From Microstegium vimineum (Eukaryota > Streptophyta > Magnoliopsida > Poales > Poaceae), in contig CM039123.1 of NCBI GenBank assembly GCA_022036555.1, forward strand, positions 11,595,217 to 11,659,216: a stretch of DNA of 64,000 bases, in the 5' to 3' direction. The notes below the pieces were generated by a model, which saw only the letters and a program-made list of their open reading frames with translations, ran no database searches and had not been told where the DNA came from. Positions 1-12,329 of the stretch are shown here, one piece after another. The translations under genes and the position numbers were made by a program. Position 1 is the stretch's first letter. Each line of letters begins with the position of its first letter.

Positions 1-333
1 CGTAGCGCGGGTGGCGCTCCGGGGCCGGCGTCGTCGGTGCCCGTCCACATCCCGGACTGGTCCAAGATCCTGGGCGCCGAGTACGCCGGGAGCTGCGCCG
101 GGACGCGCGGGTGGGCGGCGCACGACGACCGCACGGACACGTTCGCCGACGACGTGGCGGGATGCGGCGGCACCGGGGCCCGGCGCTGGGTGCCGCCCCA
201 CGAGGTGCTGCAGGGCCGGGAGCGCGCGGCAGCGTCTTTCTCCGTGCGCGAGGGTTTGGGTCGCACGCTCAAGGGCCGCGACCTCCGCCGCGTCCGCAAC
301 GCCATCTGGGAGAAGACCGGCTTCCAGGACTGA
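1..333 (+). CDS. S40/DUF584 senescence-regulator family protein, 5'-truncated by the window edge
   Basis: The frame is open from base 1 to the TGA at 331-333, giving 110 residues of a protein that begins outside the window. The visible part has the conserved blocks of plant S40 (DUF584) proteins: VPVHIPDWSKIL near the start of the visible part, PPHEVL in the middle, and SFSVREGLGRTLKGRDL then RRVRNAIWEKTGFQD at the very end. Family knowledge: S40 members are small, single-exon, mostly nuclear proteins induced in senescence and stress; the biochemical activity is not established. The C-terminal block is complete, so the 3' end of the gene is intact. The sequence is strongly GC-rich, as usual for grass genes, which opens shadow frames at 11-340 and 111-476. 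No ATG start is visible. The family call is confident; the exact member cannot be named. Confidence 0.88.
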   Translation, partial: RSAGGAPGPASSVPVHIPDWSKILGAEYAGSCAGTRGWAAHDDRTDTFADDVAGCGGTGARRWVPPHEVLQGRERAAASFSVREGLGRTLKGRDLRRVRNAIWEKTGFQD

Positions 334-1852
334 CCAGTAGTGTCAACCTCCCTCAGCACCGTCGCGTCGCCTGCCGTCGCCGCCGCCGCCCACCTTTGAT
401 GATTGACGGCAATGCCTGCCGCGGCCTCGTTGATCCCGTTCTCGCCTTGAGGAGGAAGAGAGGAGTTTTCGCTTGATTAGTGCCCTTTAATCCTTCTGGA
501 TTAATCCGATGAGTTCTTTTTTCTTTGTTGTATTTTGGTTCTTGTCGTTCTAGTCGTGATCGCTGAGGAAGAGAGTAGAGATTAAAAGCCTCTGTTTTTG
601 GCATTTTTCCCCGGAGAGGCTCGGTCCATGTACTACCCCTACCACTATTAAAATTAATTCATCTTGATTACTACTACTAGTCTTAATGATCTGCTTTATT
701 CTACTGCAATTATCTGTCAATCCAAAACTCTTTTTTTTTTAAAAAAAACGTAAACCATTTCGATCCAGGACATTCTATACCGTCCCTACTGTGGCTAAAT
801 TATTCCCGCAAGAGAAATCTAAAAAAGTTGTTTCCGCAAGGGAAAAAAAGTGTTTCCGACAAAATTCCCATGCTAGCACACTCTAGAGCAATCGATGAAC
901 ATTGCTTAATTTGCCGGGTCCTATTTTAATACTAATACTGGTACTGTAGCTATCCTACTGTTTCAGTACTCTAATCATGAAATTGTCTGTTTGGTGGTGC
1001 ATTAGCAGGAAGTAAATGATCCGGTGTCCTGTGCTAAGCTTCTGGCAGCATTAGTGTTGGACTATTGGCAGTTGCAAGCATGAAAGAAGATTGTGACAGT
1101 CTACTCGTCCATGGCCCATGGGGGACCCACGGACAGATTTGGACGTGTGGAAGGTGGAAAGGAAAAATTATAAATAAATACTCCATCTGAAAATGTACAG
1201 CGACTCAGCAAGAAAAAGAAGGGTTAGAGAAAGGCGTGGGCCCCCTTGTTGATTGGAGGAAGGGGCGATATGTCGACACTTCGCATTAACTATAGTTGGT
1301 TAGCACATACATGTAGGAGTAGTTAATTGCAAAGTGAGAAGCTGAGAATATGCCGGTTCCCATTTGCCCCCACATGAGAAATGCTATGCCAACACGCACC
1401 ACACACGGCACCTCCCACACTCCCAGGCCTAATGTGAAAGAGCATGACTTGGTGTGCCTCCTTGCATTGGGGCCGGATGGTTAAGAGGTTGATCAACTGA
1501 AAGGACTGTGCTCAGTGCCGCGATTAGTTGTTGACACTTGACACTGACAATGCAGATTTTTAGTTGCATTTTTTTGAAGAATTTTGAGTTGGAAAATGAT
1601 TGTGATACTTTCCTATATATCATACACATCTTTTGACACGTATTTTTTTTCACATTATCCTTAAAAGTGAAGAAGACTAATATATTATGCATTATTTATC
1701 TAGACATACTACCTTGGTCCTTGACTTCTAGGAAGTTTAGGACATATTAGTGCTACACAGAAAATGTTACAATATACTTCACTAATGTTTATCCATCGTT
1801 TAATGAGATGCTAATTTCATGACTCATTTAGAGTTAGAAGCTAAGTCAAGAT
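334..1852. other. Gene-free: 3' UTR of the S40 gene and flanking DNA
   Basis: No coding sequence is recognisable. The first few hundred bases should be the 3' UTR and downstream flank of the S40 gene; composition falls from GC-rich to AT-rich after about 480. I see no clear element ends here. Confidence 0.6.
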
Positions 1853-2200
1853 AGTTTCATCCTCACAAACTCCGTTTCTCTCTTGTTAATAATGTCGACA
1901 TGTCATTAGAAATGATGCAAAAAAATTCCCACTAAGACTAATTGCATGCTAGTTTTTAATCAAAATAATTTACTACTACACCAATCTAGTTCCATATAAA
2001 CATTTAATTCCATGATGTTGGAAATAAATGGAAGAGAGTTTCATCCTCATAAAACTTACTTCTTTTCTCTCTTGTCAATAACGTTGACATGTCATTAGAA
2101 AATGTTGATATGGGAACTTATTAAATGCAAATAAAAACTTCCATTGAGACTATTTGCATACTAATTTTAAATCAAAAGAATTTACCACTACACCAATTTA
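1853..2200. repeat. Two diverged direct copies of a MITE-like sequence
   Basis: About 1853-1990 and 2037-2200 share the same order of blocks: TTTCATCCTCA, then TTTCTCTCTTG, then GACATGTCATTAGAAA, then an ACTA/CACCAAT block at the end. The blocks resemble the interior of the Tourist-like element that follows at 2221, so these are probably decayed relatives. No ends were resolved. Confidence 0.45.
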
Positions 2201-2220
2201 ACCCCACTAGTTTGCTCTAA

Positions 2221-2411
2221 GGCCAGTATAATGAGGGATTAATGTCCCTATTTCCAATACTCTCACGTGTTTAAAAAAATATAAATAAGTTTCATCTTCA
2301 TAAAAATTTTAGCATCTCTCTATTCTTTTAAGTATTTTAAACTATGTTTTGTTAGTTTATTAATTTAATTAATGCTGATGAAACTCTCGTGAACCCTCAT
2401 TGAAACTGACC
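2221..2411. mobile_element. Tourist-like (PIF/Harbinger-type) MITE, 191 bp
   Basis: It begins GGCCAGTATAATGAGGG and ends with the inverted counterpart CCTCATTGAAACTGACC. A TAA trinucleotide flanks both sides (2218-2220 and 2412-2414), the target duplication expected of PIF/Harbinger elements. It is too short to encode protein and has the usual AT-rich interior. Confidence 0.75.
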
Positions 2412-5400
2412 TAACAGTTAAGTACATTAACCAAAATGAGTGGGCTACTAAACAGCTAGACTCTAGAAGTAGATTTAATTTGAGATAATCTCATTTAAAA
2501 AAATTGATTTAATTAGGAACGGAGGAGTCACCAACATGGGAGCATTGTGGATAACAAAATATTACAATGCCAGATCCCTTACACGGATTCTTATATAAAG
2601 AAAGAGTAATCAACCGTCTTGAATTTGTACGAGTGTTAAGCTACAATGGAGGGAGAATCAAATTTCTAAGCTAATATGTGTGTTCCCCATGTTTAAAATT
2701 GTGAATTTCACATGGAAGCAGCACTGAACGCCGAGCGCTTGCATAGCGGTTCGCAGCAGCCTCCACGGTTGTATATAAATAAAAAACTGTCAAATTCCGG
2801 CAAGCATCAGTATAGGCTAGCGCTCGGTCTATACATGGCTAAATAAACAGTACCAAATAAACAGAAACGACGCATAAAAAAAATACAGGTAGTATATTTT
2901 TTCCATGCGCTACTATGCTAGTATACTTCTAGAATACACGGATATATTCCTGATAGCCGAGAAACGGTATTTCGACACAGCTCCGTATTGACATACTCCG
3001 TATGTACACAGTACAAATTAAAGTAGATAACTAGATATCCCATTTACAGGCAGCGAATATTCGCGGTCGCATTGGAGGAAAAAGAGCGATGGCGAGAGAG
3101 TGTCGCAATTGCGCGGCAACTCAGCTGAACGCGTGCCGAGCAGGTAATCAATCCGTTGAAAAGCGTGGCCGGGGCGCCCGCCCGGATTGGAGCGAGCGAT
3201 TGCTGCGTACGCGGCCGTTGTTTTCGGCATAAGGATTTGATTCCGATTGCTTTTGTTTAATCCGCGGCGGTGGCGCGGTAGCGGAACGCCGCGTTTGCGT
3301 TGGCTGGCGCCTGGAGCAGGAGCAGGAGCAGGGCACGGTCGCATTCGTTGTTTAATTCTGGGCGGTAGGCGTTGTGCAGTTGCAGTGCAGTGCGCGGGTT
3401 GACCCAGCTTTTGTCGCCAAGAGGGGAAAAAATGGTACGTACGTACGTACGTACTGTACAGCCAAGCGAATAATAAGGGATCGCACTACGGCGCCAGTTT
3501 TCCACAAATTTCTGCTGCAGTACGTAGTGCAGAAGACGATCGCTGACGACATACAGCAGTTATTTTTTTTAATTAATAGCCGCGTCCATCCGTCGATCGA
3601 TTAGCGGCTCCGTGTGTGTTGCAGGGACGCGGCGTTACCGCGTTAGGTTCGGTTCGGACCGGACCGACGAGGACGAGCAAAGCAAGAGGCTGGCCGTGGC
3701 CGTGGCCGGCGAGCGGTGGTTGCCATCAGTAGTGAGCTGTGCGAAACAGAGTGGGGATTGATGGATAAGACAGGACTGACTAGCTGAAAGACGGGCGACG
3801 TAATTGCTGTAATAGCCAGGTGCGGGTGCCCGTCACTGCAGCAGGTGGTAGTGTGGTACCACGCGACTCGCGAGGCAACGGAAACAACATGGGATGTTTC
3901 TTGTGTTTCTCTGATAGATCTCCACATGCGATGCAATTGCAATCTGTGCTGTGCTGTAAATACAGTATGTGGCTCGGTGGCTGAGTGGAGGGGGACAAGA
4001 CAACCCTTGACGTCTCGCTAGTTATCGTGATCAGACGACAGGCAAGCGAGGAATCTTTGGCGCAATCGCGCGTGCGTGAAAACGGTAAAGGCCAAGCTAC
4101 GAGTACCTCCTACAAAGCTAATGTAGCTGCTTTGTTCAAGCGTCCATCAAATCAACGAGGCTATTATTATTATATACAGTGTAGTGTAGTTTAAAAAAAA
4201 TCAGCGAGGTGAGCCGCTATGCGAGATGTAGTAGGCGCGCTTATAATTGACCTCACCTGTAGTTGCTTCTTGACCACAGCCTCCGGGTAAGTCATCGGTA
4301 GCTACCTACCATGTGCATGATTTGTGAGCACACGTTATCGGCCAACAGTACGCCATGCTTTACGAAGTCTAGTTAGCAAGATGCCCGCCTAAATAGCCCC
4401 GATAGCTAGGCATTTGTCATAATAACAATTTATATTTCTTTCTTTCTTTCTTTCTTTCTCTATTGTAATGGTTCTTTCCTCCATCAACAGGAACTTAAAA
4501 TAGTTATCATCGGTGTTTTTTTTTTTTAGCTTAAAGCTATTGTTTTCCCGTACTACTATCCTATGGCAGTGCAATTTCTACGGATGCCAAATCAAGGTAA
4601 ACTACCGGATTCATGATAATGTCGTCGCTCGTGTTTATTGAAGCCACTACGCGTACTGCATCCAAAGTCGTGTAGATCCGAAGTGCTTCAATGATATTTT
4701 ATATACATGCCAATGCATTGGTGTTCAAGTTGGATAGCTGTGTTGTGCATGCAAAGACCTAAGAGCTTTGTTTCTTGCTTTCAAACACCCAATTTGAACT
4801 TGAATTTTATATTGTTCTTAATATTAGCGAATATCCTTTTTCCCATACATGAAAACTAATACTAACTTAGAGACCAAGAACAACCATGTGGCCACAATAT
4901 GACTAATTTAATGTGATATAACCCTTGCAAAATACCCCCTTGTGTCTCAGAAAGCTAGACGCCGGAGCATTTGAATTTTATGTCTGCATTCAACACGTCT
5001 CGCATGCATCTGGACCGGCATTTGTCCATGTTCACTAAGTCTTTGGTGTATCTCAGTAGCAGCTCAAAAGACTCGCATAAAGGGACAGGGGGACTACATG
5101 TTTGCATTGTCCCATGCATGCACTAGTGTTCATTAATCACACAAACCCCCAAATCTGAAATTGGGGCTAAGATGTGTTCATGCTAGCCTATTGTTAGTTT
5201 GTCACCAACGTTTTGGCACATCGCGCTTCTTGTATCCTTTCCTAAATTCTAGTCGCGTAAACCCTAAAGCAAATTATGTCATGTTTTGCGGAATCTGGCG
5301 TTCTTTATTTGTTGGCCAATATAGTTGGGTCTATGTTAGGCTCAATGCCTACAATGAGGCTTATTGAAATTTGAAACATGTTGCACGTGATAGAATCAGA

Positions 5401-5602
5401 CTATTTGGTTTGCTTTATTTGTTGGGCTTGACGAGGATATAATTTGTGTTGGACATGGGCTCGAGATTGTTTAGTTTGTACATCTAATTATTTAAATGCA
5501 TACTATATGTGGCCTGCATTTTTTTGTAAATCTAAACCATCAGATCATCGTAAAAACTAATTGTATTTTTAATTAATCTTGTAAACTTTAGGCCCTCTCA
5601 TG
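2412..5602. other. Gene-free intergenic DNA with two microsatellites
   Basis: No convincing gene. It contains a (GTAC)n run at 3435-3454 and a (TTTC)n run at about 4434-4460. The stretch 3040-4020 is richer in GC and opens several overlapping short frames on both strands, none with recognisable protein features. AT-rich DNA dominates elsewhere. Confidence 0.55.
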
Positions 5603-5604
5603 TA

Positions 5605-5770
5605 CTCCCTCTGTCCCCATTTGTTTATCGTTGTAGCAGCTCAATTAAATGTCTAGATGCACTCAATGTTGCATGCATTTGCATATGTATATAGGGTGTG
5701 TCCAGGTTCACTGAACCATTGTTGCACTTGGTTGAAAGCTAGAACGACAGAGATATCGGGATAGAGGGAG
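5605..5770. mobile_element. Stowaway-like (Tc1/mariner-type) MITE, 166 bp
   Basis: The left end CTCCCTCTGTCCC and right end GGGATAGAGGGAG are inverted repeats. Both are flanked by TA (5603-5604 and 5771-5772), the Tc1/mariner target duplication. CTCCCTCYGTCCC is the hallmark Stowaway terminus of grasses. Confidence 0.8.
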
Positions 5771-5772
5771 TA

Positions 5773-6539
5773 CGTGTGAATACACTAACATCTATAACAC
5801 CATATTATCTTCATGGAAACTATGAAATATGTTTTGGTATCTCATTTGTTTGAAATTATAGATTTAAATTCATTTTTACAAAGTATTCTAAAATTAGATA
5901 AATTTGATTTAGCACAAAGCTAAAATACATTATAGATTGGAATAGAGAGAATATTATATGTGTGAACCGTGTGAAGCACTAACCGGCACCAAGTTCATCC
6001 ACGAACACTAGAAAAGCACTGACCGCTCACGGTCGCTATAAGGCAGCTGATAAGAATTTGTACTAACCAATCTCTTTATAGACATTGGATGGATTTGTGG
6101 TCCAGAGATTTGAAAGCAATAGATTCCCGTAACGAGCTCGCTAACGCGAACATCATCCTGGTGTGTGTGTGTGTGTTTTTTTTAAAGCAGAGCTAACCTT
6201 GGCGTCCCGATCAAATGGTATACTGTAGAGCTAGCTTGGGCATCAATGATGAGTGCCTGGTGGGCACATACAGTAGTACGTCCCATCTATAGAGACGAAG
6301 TGGATGCTACAGTAATTTCAGCCAATCAGCCATCCTTGGCACATGCCGCAGTAGGTTTGGACAAGGGGACGTGACACGCACAGAGGCCACAGAGACAGAG
6401 TGGTGTACAGTACTATCTGTGACCACCACTCACCAATGCCTTCTCCGGCCTTGCATGCCTTGTGATCGCTTTTGTGTTGTTTAGAGGCCAGACAGATGTT
6501 CACGGCTCGCTGAAGCAGCTAGCATAGACAGCCGAATTT
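5773..6539. other. Gene-free flank of the MULE, with a short (GT)n run
   Basis: AT-rich DNA with a (GT)n microsatellite at 6161-6176. No gene or element end is visible apart from the MULE that begins at about 6540. Confidence 0.5.
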
Positions 6540-6800
6540 GGCTTTTTTTTTAAGAATCTCACACCCTGGCGGAAATATTTTAAAAAATGAACCCTTACCT
6601 CGGTCACCGTGGCTGGCGCCGAGCTAACACGCCTCGGCGCCATCCTTTGAACCGGGGAGGCCGACGTGGCGCACACGTGGCAGGAGCTCGGCGCCAGGGA
6701 GGCTGGCGCCAAGCTTGGCGCCATAGATCTTGGTGCCGAGCTCGGCGCCGTAGATCTTGGCGTCAAGCTCGACGCCAGCCTCCCTGGCGCCGAGTTCCTA
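6540..6800 (+). repeat. MULE left terminal inverted repeat
   Basis: It matches the reverse complement of 9727-9965 through ordered blocks: AAGAATCTCA, GCGGAAA, ACCCTTA, GCCGAGCTAACAC, then GGAGCTCGGCGCC. From about 6683 to 6800 it contains a second, nested inverted repeat built of GGCGCCGAGCTC-type units, so the terminus can fold on itself. Confidence 0.78.
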
Positions 6801-6819
6801 GTACCTCCCTGCGCCCGCA

Positions 6820-7459
6820 CGCGAGTCCTCTGTTTCTTCTGTTTCTTCCACTCGACTCTCGCTCCGACCAACTGCACGCCGTCCGCCGCCACCGACGCCG
6901 GCCACCTCCCCGACCGCCGTCCCCGACCCTCTCCCTGACCGCCGCCCCCGGCCCCCTCCCCGGCCCCTCCCCGGCCGCCCCCTCCCCGGCTCCCTCCCCG
7001 GCCGCCCCCCGGCCCACGCAGCCCGCCCCGGGCGCTGGCAGGTTGGGGGCGGGCGCGCCGTCGCCGGCCGTCCCTGCGGTCCCGGCCGCCCGGCCGGCCA
7101 CCACCCGACGCCCGGCCGTCCCCCACCTCCTTCGTGCTCCAAGGTAATTGTTCTTTTATTTTCTTAACTAGTTTAGTTTATCACATGTCATTAGTGTAGA
7201 TTAGTGATTTAGATAGATACATAGAGGAAAACATAAATATTTAGTGTTTGATTTAGATTGCAATATAGATATTTAGTGTGTGATTTGGTTAAAACCATAG
7301 ATATTTAGTGTGTTGATTAGTACTTGTAGTATGTATATATATACTCTGTTCATCGTTATGTAGTTAGTTGTGATAGTTAGTAACTTAGATATTTAGTGTA
7401 TCATTATTATATTGGTTTTTGAACTAAACAGATTATATTTGGATTTATGTATGAGCTAG
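6820..7459 (+). other. MULE transposase leader: GC-rich non-coding exon plus probable intron
   Basis: About 6820-7143 is very rich in CCCCGGCC-type sequence and ends at an AAG|GTAATT donor. 7144-7431 is AT-rich and ends AAACAG, giving a plausible 288-nt intron. Inside it the phrase ATATTTAGTGT recurs four times (about 7233-7405). The first in-frame ATG of the transposase is at 7460. The long open frames on both strands in the GC-rich part are low-complexity artefacts. Confidence 0.5.
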
Positions 7460-9541
7460 ATGAACAACCTAGTAACCATATATCATGGAAGCACCTTGGA
7501 ACTTGATATCTATGGAAATGTTGTGTTTAGTGAGATGGAAAGATCGTCTTTGGTATTCGATGGTAGACCTTCATTTAGTGAGCTTGTTGCAATGACTCGA
7601 GATGAGCTACATTGGTGTGAGAATGACGATGGTGGCATTGAATTAGTTGGTATTCTTCACTTGGCAATTGGCAATGGTCCCCTCCTAATGTCTTTAGACG
7701 GACGTTTGCAATTGGCAATGCTGCTCAGTGGGAAAAGTATATGTTGTTGGCTATGAAGAGTGATGTGAGGAGTCTGGACGTGGTTGTCCGTCGGGTTATG
7801 CTTGAGCCCACCCTTCATGTGTTTTCCCCGCTAATAGACCTTCTCGTCCATGAACCTTATATAAATCCGGAGGTTGCGCCTATAGTTCCCGATGCTCAAT
7901 CTGCCCCAAATGAGATGAATAATTCTCAGGATGTTCATGTGGTTGCGCCTACAGATAATCGTCCTGAGGCGATTCTCCTCACACAAAATCATCCTAGTAA
8001 GTGTGGCATCCTTATCTTTCTTGGAAATATGTCACCCATCGTTTGATCCATTTGTCTCATTCTTTCCTTGTATTTGTCCTTATGTTGTAGGAGACATTCC
8101 TGAGCACGTGGATGCTCCTTCTATGCCTATGGCTCCTCATGAAGAGAGATTTCATGCCTCCAACGAGGTAGATGATACATATTATGAGGAGCCATATGAT
8201 ATTGAAAGGGTCGGTGATTCAGATGATGATCGCCCTGTTCCTTTGTTGATGGAGAGTGATGCTGAGATGTTGAGGGGTCTTTTCCCAGGCCGCCGTGATC
8301 CAAGAGTTCATGAGTTCAGTGATCTTACACTTTCCGATAAGGAACAATCAGAAGGACGGGATGATGAGCTGCTAGAAGCTAATGAGGTTGGTCCCAGCAT
8401 GACAATTGAGGTGGGGACGGTTTTCAAGGACCTTCCCGCTTTGAAGAGGTGGTTGCAGCAATATTCAGTGCTGCGCAAGAGACCTTACAAGGTCTTGCAT
8501 TCGTATGTGGAGCGTCGTTACACAGTTGTGTGTGACAAGGAACGCTGCCCATGGAGGGTTTGTGCTAGGAAGCAAAAGGTGAGCGGAAAGTGGAAAATTA
8601 CAAAGGTTATTGAGCCACACAATTGTGCCGATGTTAACCTTAGTCTGAAGCATCGACAGTTGACATCCACTCTCGTTGGGAAGTGGATGATGGGAATCTT
8701 ACAGAAATAACCTAACATGAGGGTCAGTGCAATTATAGAGAGTGTTGAAGAAATTTTCGGTGGTTATAAAATCAAATATGGTAAAGCTTGGAGGGCTAAC
8801 CAACATGCGTGGAAGCTGATATACGGTGATTAGGAGGAAGCGTATGAGCGGTTGCCAGTTCTTTTGAATGCAATCAAAGCGTTCAATTCAGGAATGCATT
8901 ATGAGTACATCCCAAAGCCAAACACATGGAAGAATGGTCGACAGATTTTTTTGAGAGCTTTCTGGTGTTTTCCTCAGTGTGTGGAGGCCTTTAGGCATTG
9001 TCGTCCCATCTTTTCCATCGATGGTACGTTCTTGATTGGCAAGTACTCGGGCATCCTTCTGATAGCCATATCTTGTGATACAAACAACAAGCTGGTTCCT
9101 CTGGCATATGCTTTGGTTGAGAGGGAAAACAATGATAGTTGAGGATGGTTCCTGCGACTAGTTCGGATACATGTGGTTGGCCCTGGGAGAGAGGTTGGTG
9201 TCATATCTGATAGGCACCAGGGCATTCTTAATGTCGTGCGCGAGCAGATAGATGGGTATGCACCTTTGCATCATCGTTGGTGCACTCGTCATCTTGCTCA
9301 GAACCTTCTTCGCAAGGATGGTGTGAAAGATAACTTTGATTTGCTTCAGGAGGCTGCTCGAATGCTTGAGGACATGTACTTTCGAAGGAAGTTAGAGGAG
9401 GTGAAGACTGCAACTAATGCAGAAGGTAGACAGTGGTTGACAGGATTGATGAGAGATAAGGACAAAAATATTAAAATGGTTCAAAACATAACTATTGACA
9501 TTGCTAGGGTTGCAAAATACACGTCATATATACAAAATTAA
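7460..9541 (+). pseudogene. MULE transposase (MURA-type), broken and C-terminally truncated
   Basis: The coding trace starts at ATG 7460, shifts frame near 7740, crosses an apparent intron at 7997-8090 (CTA|GTAAGT ... TTGTAG) and continues in one frame to 9541. The N-terminal third carries the MuDR-type DNA-binding module (VFKDLPALKRWLQQYSV, then Cys/His positions ending near EPHNC). The MULE catalytic domain follows: FSIDGTFLIGKYSG (first Asp), VISDRHQGI (second Asp) and CTRHLAQNLL. The third catalytic acid and the SWIM zinc finger are absent because the frame ends early. In-frame stops are TAA 8708-8710, TAG 8831-8833 and TGA 9140-9142. The last two sit where family members have Trp, consistent with G-to-A changes. 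It encoded the cut-and-paste enzyme of the surrounding element and is clearly dead. Confidence 0.82.
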
Positions 9542-9726
9542 TGCGCAAAAAACGAAAGATGAGAGATAGGATACCTTACTTCCGAAGATAAATGGATCAA
9601 ATCCAAGTTTCTATGGTACAATCTAGTGATTTCGAAGTTTTGCAGAAGTGGAGAACGAGCAAACAGAGAAAGGAGGGAGGAAGGAAAGAGACCAGGGAAG
9701 AAAAGGGAAGGGAATGTGCAGTTTTA

Positions 9727-9965
9727 TGATGCAGGAGCTCGGCGCCAGGGAGGATGGCGCCGAGCTTGGCGCCAAGATCCACGGCGCCGAGCTCCTTGCC
9801 ACGTTAGCGCCACGGCGGCCTACGAGATTCAAATGATGGCGCCAGAGCCTCTGACGCCGAGATGTGTTAGCTCGGCGTTAGTCACGGTGGCGCCGAGATA
9901 AGGGTCTATTTTCTAGAATCTTTCCGCTAGAAGTCTATTTATGAGATTCTTTTAAAAAAATAGTC
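9727..9965 (-). repeat. MULE right terminal inverted repeat
   Basis: The reverse complement reproduces the left end block by block. Runs of GGCGCC and GAGCTCGGCGCC give it the same GC-rich, self-complementary character. Outer boundary at TAGTC 9961-9965. Confidence 0.75.
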
Positions 9966-11327
9966 AAATTATAAAAAAGACGGGCCGCGGTCCTAGATCA
10001 CCGCACGTACGCTCCCCCGCCGCGCTGCCGTATATTTGGAGACCGACGAGGCATCGGGGAGCGAAAAAGACTGGCCCCCTCCCACCCAACCCAATCGCGT
10101 CGATCGGGAATCCTTCACGGCAAGGGAACCCGAGCTGCCGACATATGGCCTCGGCATCGGCTTCAGGACCGAACCAACCGCAGCCGCGCGCGCGCGCGCA
10201 TCGGTCGCAACGGCGGCCAGGCGTCGCGCCCGCGCATGGGCGATGCGCCCGCCGCGGCGGGTGAACAAGGCTTTTTGGATTCTGGGAGCGCGCTCGCGCG
10301 GCTCCATGGACAGCTGTCGGACTTGGACCGGACATGTGGCTGGTCGGTGGCCACGGCGCATCGCCGATCTGGATTCCGATGTGGATATGTGGTGCGCTGT
10401 GTGGAGCGTGGAGTAGTATGGACGGACAGCTAGCATCTGCCGCTGCGTCAGCGGTTCAGCCGGGGCATGCCTGGCCGCCTTTTGAGCTATCGTACGTAGG
10501 AGTGCGTACGTGGCGCGGATCATGTCATGTGCACGCGCACTGCTCACTCGTGTCGTCGCTGCACGCTCACGACAAATGACCCACTTCCAACAGCAAAGCG
10601 ATTGCTGCAGGGAGCAGAGCACAGCCACAGGCCTTTTCTTTCTCGCTCGTCGTCTCGTCAGTATGGCGAGTGGCCCCGCGCATGCGACAAACAATGGGAG
10701 GGCCCCCCGATCGCCTGGATCATTTTATCATGCATCGCCAGCAGAAGAACATGCGCGTTCCTGTGCGCTCTCTGCGCCGCCACGTTCCGATGCTTCGGTT
10801 CCGCGGGGCCCCTCCGGAGATATCGACCGGGCGATCACGGCGGTTCCCCAGCCCGCCGGAATATAATCTAGCAGAGCTGTTGTTGGTGCTCAAGTTTAAT
10901 TAATCGGATGGGAGTTTATGATGGCCTGCTGATCTGCACTTCCTGTCAGAGAACGCATTTTGGTTGCACTCCAGGAGGGAAAGGAGCGAGAGAGACAGAC
11001 AGCACACCCAGACCAGCTTAAGAGTAATATATAGTTGCATTTCACATATGTCGACATGTAGTTTGTCTTTTCAGTAATATAGTTGAATTTCACGTACTGT
11101 GTGTCAACAACTTGGGATCTCGATGTACTTTTACTTAAATTACTTTGAACCTTTATATATATATATATATGCTGCGCTCTCTTGAGCATTGTTGTTATCC
11201 TTTGTCTAAGAAAAGCGCACTAGGTCTTGTTTGGTTTCCTGATGGAGTGGAAGGAACATATTCTCCACACTCACTTGTTGGTGACATGGCCGGTCTAATC
11301 CATATCTATATATAATATTGAAGTTAA
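9966..11327. other. Gene-free; GC-rich patch of unknown origin
   Basis: About 9990-10870 is GC-rich and opens many overlapping frames on both strands, none with a recognisable domain. It could be promoter-proximal DNA, a decayed captured gene fragment, or nothing. A short (TA)n run lies near 11154-11170. Confidence 0.4.
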
Positions 11328-11456
11328 GGCCTTGTTTGTATGCTGTTGCAATCCACATGTGTTGGTGTGGCTTAGGATTAAATTTAGTTTAAGATTTATT
11401 TCAATCCACCCAACACATACGAATTGAGGTGAATACGATAGCATCAAAATAAGACC
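11328..11456. mobile_element. Tourist-like MITE, 129 bp
   Basis: Left end GGCCTTGTTTGTATGCTG and right end GATAGCATCAAAATAAGACC are imperfect inverted repeats. TAA flanks both sides (11325-11327 and 11457-11459). This fits PIF/Harbinger-type MITEs. Confidence 0.65.
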
Positions 11457-12329
11457 TAAAAAGACAACTCTTCCAACTATCATATTGCCGTGGCACTAAA
11501 CGCTTGGTTGTCGGCTTTTAGGTCAAAGTTCTTTTTTAGATGATGGAACTAGGTTCCAGCTAGAGTCTTTTGTTTTTGGATGAGAAGAAGGTTCCAGCTA
11601 GAGTCAAAGTTATGGACATTATTCTTTCGGGCCTTATCTAGCTCCATTGCAGACATGGGCCGCCAAAACTTTGGCAAAGGAATTGCTGGCCTCTGTCTGG
11701 GCCAATCACTGGTCTGTTACTGGACCTTATCTAGCGGCAACAGGCCAGTGATTGGCCGAAAGTCGCGACTGGTATCTCGTGTGGCCCAGCCACCCAGGTG
11801 TGGCCGCAATACTTGCATTTCCTAGCCCTTAAAAAAAAAAGAATTGGACTGATCCTAGCCCACGTAGAAAGCTGAGCAAAATGACGATGCCAATTAAAAA
11901 CTCTATTATCATTTGCTAAAAAAAATAACTCTATCATTTTTTTCTTCATTCGGAAGTAGGGAGTTTTATTATTAAAAAGTTTTAGATTATTTTTTATTCG
12001 GTAACACGCTCTAGAACAGAGAAGCCATTACGATTTACATATGAGTGCATTAATAACACGCTCTGGAAAAGAGAGAGTTATCCAAATGAAAAGAAGAACG
12101 ATTGTTATTCATAAAATTGAGATTTGGACGGTACTACCTTGGCACGGTAAGAACAGTTTTTAATTTCCCTTCGTACCGCAGTGCGAAATTTTGAGGCCTC
12201 GAGAAGAAATTTTACATGCCACTTGTCGGTACTGTACTGCTGTGCAATTGAGAGTTCTACTATCCTAGGCGGCTTTTAACGACCTGTCGTACGTACTAGA
12301 AGCTTTGGGTTTGAGTTGTCAACTGAACG
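11457..12329. other. Gene-free intergenic DNA
   Basis: AT-rich, with no recognisable gene. The short frame at 11580-11825 has no family resemblance. Confidence 0.5.

Larger units (their letters stand above)
6540..9965 (+). mobile_element. Mutator-like element (MULE), about 3.4 kb, non-functional
   Basis: The two ends are long inverted repeats of each other (about 6540-6800 and 9727-9965). Between them lie a GC-rich leader, introns and a decayed MURA-type transposase on the + strand. Outermost bases align as GGCTTTTTTTTTTAAGAATC on the left and GACTATTTTTTTAAAAGAAT on the reverse-complemented right. I could not find the 9-bp target duplication typical of MULEs, so the outer ends may be off by a few bases or the duplication has decayed. 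The second half of the transposase is missing and the coding frame runs straight into the right terminal repeat, so an internal deletion is likely. Confidence 0.82.

Noticed and set aside
6587..7147. Long open frames on both strands in the GC-rich MULE leader
   Set aside because: Low-complexity Pro/Arg/Gly translations in all frames, with no conserved motif; better explained as a GC-rich leader exon.
9993..10694. 233-codon minus-strand frame
   Set aside because: GC-driven open frame overlapping several others, with no recognisable domain or conserved start.
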